A DNA stretch of 64,000 nt from Rhynchopus sp. YZ270_cl-10 (taxonomy: Eukaryota; Euglenozoa; Diplonemea; Diplonemida; Diplonemidae). The translations under genes and the position numbers were made by a program. Within the stretch, counting starts at the first letter, position 1; each line of letters starts with the position of its first letter. The stretch spans positions 930,001 through 994,000 of the forward strand of contig OZ037883.1 of NCBI GenBank assembly GCA_964035575.1, in the 5' to 3' direction. The notes under the pieces are model-generated. The model was given only the letters and a program-made list of their open reading frames with translations. It made no database searches and was not told the DNA's origin. This document shows, piece after piece, positions 58,509 to 64,000 of the stretch.

Positions 58509-60142
58509 CAGTGTTTCCGCGCTGAAGAATCCGATGAAGAATTCTTCGAAAAAAAAAAAAATCCCAAAAAAAAAAAAATTCCAATGAAGAATTCTTCATT
58601 GGAAAAAAATAAAAATAAAAAAAAAATCCCGGAAAAAAAAAAAAATACCCCACATAAGCCTCTGAGAGTGACCAGAACTGGCCTCATGAACAAAGTGACC
58701 CCGTCACAGCCAGAACGCGACTCAATTGATCAAACGCCGAACGAAAAGGAAACATGCAGCATGGCGAAAGAAAAAAAGTAGCGTACCGTGCGCCTGCGGC
58801 GCAAGCTTGCAACCCACGTTCCCATGACATAGTTTGGCTGTAAAAATGTGCAATTTTAAGCGCAATTTTTTGAAATGTTGCGTACCGTGGCTTCGCCAGG
58901 AGCCTTGATGCTATGACCACCGTTTCTTTTTGTACACGTACTGAGGTAACTGATAATTCGTGTGTCTGGTGCAAATATCAATCAAGTTGAACTCCTCAGT
59001 TGGATACCCGAGGAATTCTCTCATTCCGGGTCGGGCTCGACCCAGTGGTCGCGCTAATTATGGGGAAAAATGGGGAAAAAAATGGATTTCGGGTACGGAA
59101 AAACGTTCCTCGAAAAGGTTAGCTGGGGAGGCCCGGAAACCCCGTTTTGTGGCATTTCCGGGCCAATCCCGGCTTGTGGTGGGGTATATACGGAAAAATG
59201 GACAAAATTTTAGTGACTTAAATTTTCGCAAAATATGAACCCATACTCATAAACAAGGGTCATTTTCAGGAAAATTCGGAAAATTCCGAGATTTGGAAGC
59301 AATTTTTCTCCTGAAAATCAGTGGGTTTTCAGCCCCAAAACATACCGCGATTGGAATTTCCGGAATCCGTCCGCGCTGTGGTGGGGTCACTTTGCCGAAA
59401 TGGCCAATTTTTTGGTTTTGGTCAAAATCCATGTAGGGTAAAGAGGGCCAATGTAAATCCCACAACCAGATTTTCTCTCCCTGATCCTGACGTCTTGCAA
59501 CATGAAAATGCGCGAAAACACCGGCATTTTGCATTTCCGGAATTCGTCCGTTCTGTGGTGGGGTCAATTTGCCGAAATGGACAAGTTCTTGGTTTTGGTC
59601 AAAACCCGTCAGTGTAAGGTAAAGGGGGCAAGTGTTTGCCTGTAGAAACTGGAAGGGAACAGGCAGCGCCGCAGGCGCACGGTAACCAACTTTTTTTTTT
59701 TTTTTTTTCCTTTTCTTTTTTTCTCCTCTTTCTTTTGGCTTTCCGAGCCAATTGCGTTCCACGGCGGGGTCACATGTATATGCAAGTCCACTATGTGGTG
59801 GTCTTACTCAACAATATTAGAACTTCTGGTTTCTTAATGAAATCCCCGTACTGCAAAAAAAAAACGTTCCTACCAAAACCCCCAAAAATCCCGGGATGAG
59901 GGATGGACTTTAGCGCGAGCTCTGGCTCGACCGCGCCTTTTTATTTTTTTTTGGAATCTCAGGGACTGCGCTGGAACGCGTTTTTTGGGGCCAGAACTCT
60001 AGTTTCGCCGCCGGAGGCCCCCAACTTGTTGTGAACTCCCGGCGCGCGTAGCGCGCCGGGCTCGGGACGTATTTACCTTTTATGTACAAAATCACGATTC
60101 TTCATCAAAAATCGTACCCAATGAAGGAGCGCGGAAACACTG
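58509..60142. mobile_element. hAT-like non-autonomous DNA transposon, 1634 bp
   Basis: Exact 8-bp target duplication TTCTGAGA at 58501-58508 and 60143-60150. The two ends share a perfect 15-bp inverted repeat, CAGTGTTTCCGCGCT, typical of hAT. Near the left end is a perfect 26-bp palindrome (58578-58603, centre GAATTC). The middle holds three related stretches (about 59145-59210, 59355-59450, 59530-59625) containing TTTCCGG, GTGGTGGGGT and GGTTTTGGTCAAAA motifs. Near the right end is CCCGGCGCGC-GTA-GCGCGCCGGG (60038-60060). Two TGCGCC/GGCGCA hairpins lie at 58789-58803 and about 59665-59679. The frames present (for example 59247-59762 on -) follow the repeats and show no transposase. Confidence 0.9.
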
Positions 60143-60243
60143 TTCTGAGAAAAGAAAAAAAAAAGGAGAAACAAAAACAAAAAAAACCCTCCAAACTTTC
60201 CAACCAATCACGAGTGCTGTCTATCGGGTTCTTTTTCCTCGAC

Positions 60244-60284
60244 GGTGATTACTAAGCAGGAGAGGCTTAACATCATCTAAACTT
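60244..60284 (+). repeat. Family T element copy
   Basis: GGTGATTAC, stem TAAGC-AGGAGAG-GCTTA, then ACATCATCTAAAC, TTTTC and T16. A family A copy lies 300 bp downstream. Confidence 0.7.
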
Positions 60285-60543
60285 TTCATTTTTTTTTTTT
60301 TTTTAAATTTTTGTTTTTTTTTCATGCGTTTGAGTGCAGAGTAAAAGGAGACGAATATGTGTGTTTTGGAATGAAATTATTGGGAAAAATTCCTGTTTGG
60401 GGTATTTTCTGATGATTGTGTGCGTTTCACACACAGAAGAGGAGGCTGGGGAGCGAACGTTCTTGTAATCAGAATTGTTGGCGGGAAAAAAGCCCCCCTC
60501 CCAAAAAAAAAAAAGAAGAAGAAAAAAAGACATGTGTTTGGTA

Positions 60544-60584
60544 TAGTGGAGCTCATCCTCGGGTGTCTGCATTAATACGACGCA
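60544..60584 (+). repeat. Family A element copy
   Basis: TAGTGGAGCTCATCC, TCGGGTGTCTGCATTA, ATACGACGC; the tail is missing. Confidence 0.65.
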
Positions 60585-61645
60585 TGCAAACACATCAGTA
60601 TTGAACTAACGTTCGTCTGACTGTTGTTTTGATTTCTCTTCGATTGAGTCTTTTCTGTCATCTGTGGCTTAGAAGAAGCTCGCAAACAGAAATATCCAAT
60701 CAAAAGGAGTAACAGCTCTCCCATATTTTTATTTATTTATTTTTTGTGAATGACTCGAGTAACGCTTGAGTTGTTAATTACTCATTTGCCCCATTTCGCC
60801 CCCACTCCACACCCCAGCTTCGATTCAAAAGAAAAAAAAAAAAAACGAAAAACGAAAAGAAAACCTGATTCTTCAGATCGGTTTTTATTGTACATATCTT
60901 TCTGGTCTTTTCACGTGGATTACCCTTCCACCGTGATGTGCGTGCTATCGTTACAAATAAAAAATAAATTATGCCCAACTATTTTTTTTTAAAATTGCAC
61001 TCATACAAAAGCAAGTATTTCAGAAGAACGGTGCAGTTCGAAGAAAAAAAAAGTGATTTTCAATATTCCCCCTTTATCGCGAGTGTTTGCTATTTGGCAA
61101 TTTTGTGAAAACTTGTTTTTTGTGTGGGAAATTGAAATGAAGAGAAAGAAAAAAAAAAAAAAAAAACATGGAGTACTGTGAGCAGAATCTTGTCTTTATT
61201 GACCTGCTGATTTTGTCAATTTCCGACGAAGGTCCTTTTTTTGTTGTGAAGTGATTCTCTGGATTGTGAAAATTTTTTTTTGCCCTCCTTTTTTTTTTTT
61301 TTCAGGCTTTCTGCCAACTGATCACTAAAATCAACAAAAAAAGGGAGCACTGAGGCTTCCTGTTCTTTACACACAAAAAGCTACTCATTTTTTTTGTTTC
61401 TAATACGGCTTGCATAATTTGCTATTTTTTTTTTTTTTCCCCTTGCCTTTTGCAAATACAATGCCTCCTGAAGACGAAAAAAGGATTCAAAATCCATATC
61501 GTCTGAAGTTATGCATCTGTAAATATTTTTTTTTTGTGTTTGAGCAAATCATCCGAACACTGGAAAGGCAAAACAAATATTCGTCTATACCTTACCACAA
61601 GACAAAAAAGAAAAGAGGCTTTTTTGGACAAACATTTTGAGTATA

Positions 61646-61712
61646 TTAATATACCTTGGTTTACCCCGCTACCAAGGTGGTTAATTAGGTGATTGACACA
61701 ATAACAAAAAAA
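61646..61712 (+). repeat. Family C element copy (partial)
   Basis: TATACCTTGGTTTACCCCGC, TACCAAGGTGGTTAATTAGG, TGATTGACACAATAAC and A7. ACCTTGG and CCAAGGT can pair. Confidence 0.55.
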
Positions 61713-61811
61713 TGTCAAAACCATACAAAGGACATTGATTGGGAGGGGTATAGATCTTTTGAGGAAAATTCTCGTAAAAGCTCTGCTCTCAAGGGTTCAG
61801 CTGAACGACGA

Positions 61812-61925
61812 CGTCTATACCTTCCGTAGTACAAAAGGCTTCGGACAACATTGAGTGCATACCTTAGGTTCCCCAAGCGGGTTCTTAGGTGATTGTCGAC
61901 ACAACAAAAAAAAAACAGAGGCGAA
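61812..61925 (+). repeat. Family C element, full-length copy
   Basis: TATACCTTCCGTAGTACAAA, AGGCTTCGGACAACATTGAG, CCCCAAGCGGGTTCTTAG, GTGATTGTCGACACAAC and A9, then CAGAGGCGAAG. GGAGTGCATCCTCGGG follows at 61943, a family A-like core. Confidence 0.75.
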
Positions 61926-62031
61926 GAAAAACTCTTAACCAGAATGGAGTGCATCCTCGGGCCTAGTGATTGTCGTAGTGTCAGGCTTTTTGAAAGGAAA
62001 GGTTTCATTAAGGTTTCATTGAGATTTCATA

Positions 62032-62078
62032 AGGTGACTAAGCACATGAGGCTTAGGGTCATTCTCATAAGCTTTTCT
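62032..62078 (+). repeat. Family T element copy
   Basis: AGGTGAC, stem TAAGC-ACATGAG-GCTTA, then GGGTCATTCTCATAAGC and TTTTC. Confidence 0.7.
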
Positions 62079-62124
62079 TTTATTATGAGTGAAACGACAG
62101 TATTCTTGTCTACCACCACTATGT

Positions 62125-62264
62125 GGTGCTTTCGGAAGTCGGTCAACTACCTCAGCGACGTGTCACGACCTATCAATGACCTGTCGGCGACCTGTCAATA
62201 TCAGGGGGTGTGTGTATAGAGTCCCTGTGTCAGCGACCTGTCAATATCGACCCCTCCCGAGCAC
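62125..62264. mobile_element. MITE-like element, 140 bp, with 8-bp target duplication
   Basis: CACTATGT flanks both sides (62117-62124 and 62265-62272). The element starts GGTGCTTTCGGAAGTCGG and ends CCTCCCGAGCAC, an imperfect inverted repeat. The inside has three CGACCTGTC boxes and a repeated CTGTCAATATC. Exact ends are ambiguous by one or two bases because GG/CC abut the duplication. Confidence 0.75.
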
Positions 62265-62957
62265 CACTATGTAAAACTCTTTTCTGGGCAGTGCAGTCCT
62301 TCCCATCCACCCCCCTCCCGCCCCATCATCCACCGAACACCTTTGTCGGATGACAGTGTCATTTTTTTTTCTCTCTTTTTTTTTGCCCCTCTTTCCATCA
62401 CACATTTTCTCTCCACACACGTTGCTAGCGGGGGGGTGTTTCGTCTCTTTCGGGGATCGGAGCCATAATCCTGCAGGATATACCTCGCGTTGGATTCGAT
62501 GGAGCCTGACAAATGAAAGGAGGAAAAACCTCATATTAAAAAGCTAGGGTGCAAGGAGCTTCCTCTCCCCAACCCCACCAGAATTAACTGAAAAAAATAG
62601 TATTTTTTAAAAAATTGTTTTTGAGATGATAGGAGGAAGAGGAGGAGGTTCATCTGAACGATTTTTTTTTTGTTTTTCCAATTACTTTTTGTTCGCAACT
62701 TAACGATAAACGGTAATGCCGAATTTTTTTTTAGCACTGTTTACACCCCTTTTTTTTATACCTTCCATTCAATAGAATAGAAAAGTATATGAAGTAATTT
62801 CTTTCAGTTATCTCAGAAAAAAAAGTTATTCGTGTTGAGGGCTAGCCAACTTTTCTTTTGTGCAAGCATCATGCCGGTCTAGGTTTCTGGGATGAGGTCT
62901 TGACTCTCACATAGAAGCAAAAATTGTTATCCCTATTTCAATTACGTATGCAAACAC

Positions 62958-62960
<3 letters not shown>

Positions 62961-62999
<39 letters not shown>
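62961..62999. repeat. 39-base T homopolymer
   Basis: The longest single-base run in the window. The exact length is doubtful in any assembly. Confidence 0.9.
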
Positions 63000-63000
<1 letters not shown>

Positions 63001-63330
63001 AACCAATTTTATTTTATTTTTCCAGTCACGATCAACGCACAGGATAGTTCGTTATTCCACAAAACAAACTTTCAAAAAAAAACCCAGCCACTATTTGGTT
63101 CGGAGACGCACTGAAAATCAATTAAGATTTTTCTCAGTTCCCCCCTCTTTCTTGTAGTTACGCTATTCTTCATCAAAGCCCCCCTATTTTTTAGTCAATG
63201 AATGTGGACCCCCCTCAAAAATAATTTGTTTAGTATACCGGGTTTGGTCACCTCCCACATATTTCTTCAATATTCAAACAAGGTGTATTGTTCAGAGGAG
63301 ACTTCCCCCCCAAAAAAAAAAAACCCCCCA

Positions 63331-63465
63331 AGGCGACCCAGCAAGCGTGGAGCTTAAAACGTCATCTTTCGCTATTTTCATTTCAAGCCAAATATTTTCC
63401 ACCTTTTGTTTGAATACGAGGTGACTAAGTACGAGGGAGCTTAGGGTGCATCTCACAAACATTTG
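63331..63465 (+). repeat. Two adjacent family T copies
   Basis: First: GGCGACCCAGCAAGCGTGGA, GCTTAAAACGTCATCTTTC. Second at 63419: GGTGAC, TAAG-TACGAGGGAG-CTTA, GGGTGCATCTCACAAAC. Confidence 0.55.
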
Positions 63466-63631
63466 CTTACAAAGTTACACCTTCAATATTTCTTCTCTTC
63501 TCACTAATTTTACTTCACATTCTTGAAGTCAGTTGCGCTATGTCAAGCGAAAAGTTTAGTAACTTGCCCAGCTGCATAGACTGTAGGGGGCTTCGATGCC
63601 TTGAAAGATAAAACCAAAAAAAAAAAACTTA

Positions 63632-63680
63632 TAGTGTTCATCCTCGGATGTCTACACTAACCAATCAAGTTTTCAAAAAG
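63632..63680 (+). repeat. Family A element copy
   Basis: TAGTGTTCATCC, TCGGATGTCTACACTA, ACCAATCAAGTTTTC and A5. It lacks the GGA of other copies but keeps the TAGTG/CACTA stem. Confidence 0.7.
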
Positions 63681-63842
63681 ATCAAAAAAAAATTTTTTGC
63701 ATTTCCAATGTTTTTTCTAGAGTGGTCAGGGAGGATGAGGAGGGTGAGGGGTGCGGACGCACGGTGGTGTTTTGTCGGATTGTCGGAACTAAAATGAATG
63801 ACAAGACCATCATTGTGATAAGATGTACGACGCCTCTTTGGG

Positions 63843-63945
63843 GGTCTTGTCAGTAGACGGTACAAGATCATCTTATCAAACCCTTCAAGAGACCATCGTG
63901 TGGCCGTAACCACTCTATTCAACAATTTATTTGGAAAAAAAATAT
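63843..63945 (+). repeat. Family T-like box joined to a family B copy
   Basis: GTCAGTAGACGGTACAAG, ATCATCTTATCAAACCC, then GTGTGGCCGTAACCACTC, TATTCAACAATTTATTTGG and A8. The two modules abut with no spacer. Confidence 0.5.
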
Positions 63946-64000
63946 GGGACTTCTGTAAAATATCTCAGCTATTACTCGGATCTTTAAAAAAAGATGTGTG

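Larger units (their letters stand above)
49871..64000. other. 14-kb right flank without a credible gene
   Basis: AT-rich DNA with long A and T runs, the second octamer array, dispersed families T, A, B, C and E, two large transposon insertions and one MITE-like element. Outside these I see only low-complexity sequence. No frame shows the codon bias of the three genes. Confidence 0.65.

Noticed and set aside
26023-64000. Dozens of Phe-, Lys- and Pro-rich frames of 60-200 aa, such as 31479-32096
   Set aside because: They come from T, A and C runs, carry no domain, and many use non-ATG starts.
1-64000. Telomere repeats, rRNA, spliced-leader RNA or retroviral-type elements
   Set aside because: No TTAGGG-type array, no rRNA-like stretch, no spliced-leader tandem genes and no long terminal repeat pairs or reverse transcriptase frames were seen.

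Overview
The window looks like eukaryotic nuclear DNA. All three credible genes are intronless, lie on the + strand, have GC-rich codons, and sit in homopolymer-rich noncoding DNA. Two of them follow a pyrimidine tract plus AG, as expected for spliced-leader trans-splicing. This fits a euglenozoan, kinetoplastid-type genome, but lineage is inferred from gene style only and no marker gene is present. Well-studied trypanosomatids are not known for DNA transposons, so the hAT-like elements here argue for a less-studied lineage or for caution about the assignment.

Layout. Bases 1-25963 are one uninterrupted satellite of 38-bp units (683 full units plus a partial one) that stays in the same phase from first base to last. 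A 560-bp leader with a 16-bp hairpin and a splice-acceptor-like tract leads into gene 1 (26523-27485), a low-complexity N/Q/P/S-rich protein of 320 aa. A 17.8-kb gene-free interval follows (27486-45317). Gene 2 (45318-45830) encodes a 170-aa protein with a PDZ-like N-terminal half. Then come a G-rich inverted-repeat block, a 32-copy array of an 8-bp repeat, and gene 3 (48908-49870), a 320-aa single-RRM RNA-binding protein with a poly-Q tract. From 49871 to the end there are no credible genes.

The noncoding DNA is not empty. It is a patchwork of dozens of very short dispersed elements in a few families. Family T is a hairpin whose stem sequence changes in a compensating way, followed by a GGTTCATCTT-like box and usually a pyrimidine run. 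Families A, B and C have small stem-loops followed by poly(A). Family E is a CTCTT-AGGGAT box. Every clear copy reads on the + strand, the same strand as the genes. This suggests RNA-level signals or a strand-biased retroposition process, and it is the most likely undescribed system here.

On top of this lie DNA transposons with clean ends. Four hAT-like copies have 8-bp target duplications: 38994-39865, 41837-42134, 54636-57123 and 58509-60142. The 54636-57123 copy carries a second, different transposon (54717-56897, long inverted repeats) inside its A-tract, and the 41837-42134 copy is the matching uninterrupted version. A small palindromic MITE-like family occurs at 37055 and 62125. None of these elements contains a recognisable intact transposase.

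Functional links between the genes are only suggestive. Genes 1 and 3 both look like cytoplasmic mRNA-regulation proteins (a low-complexity scaffold-like protein and an RRM protein), which would suit an organism that regulates genes after transcription.
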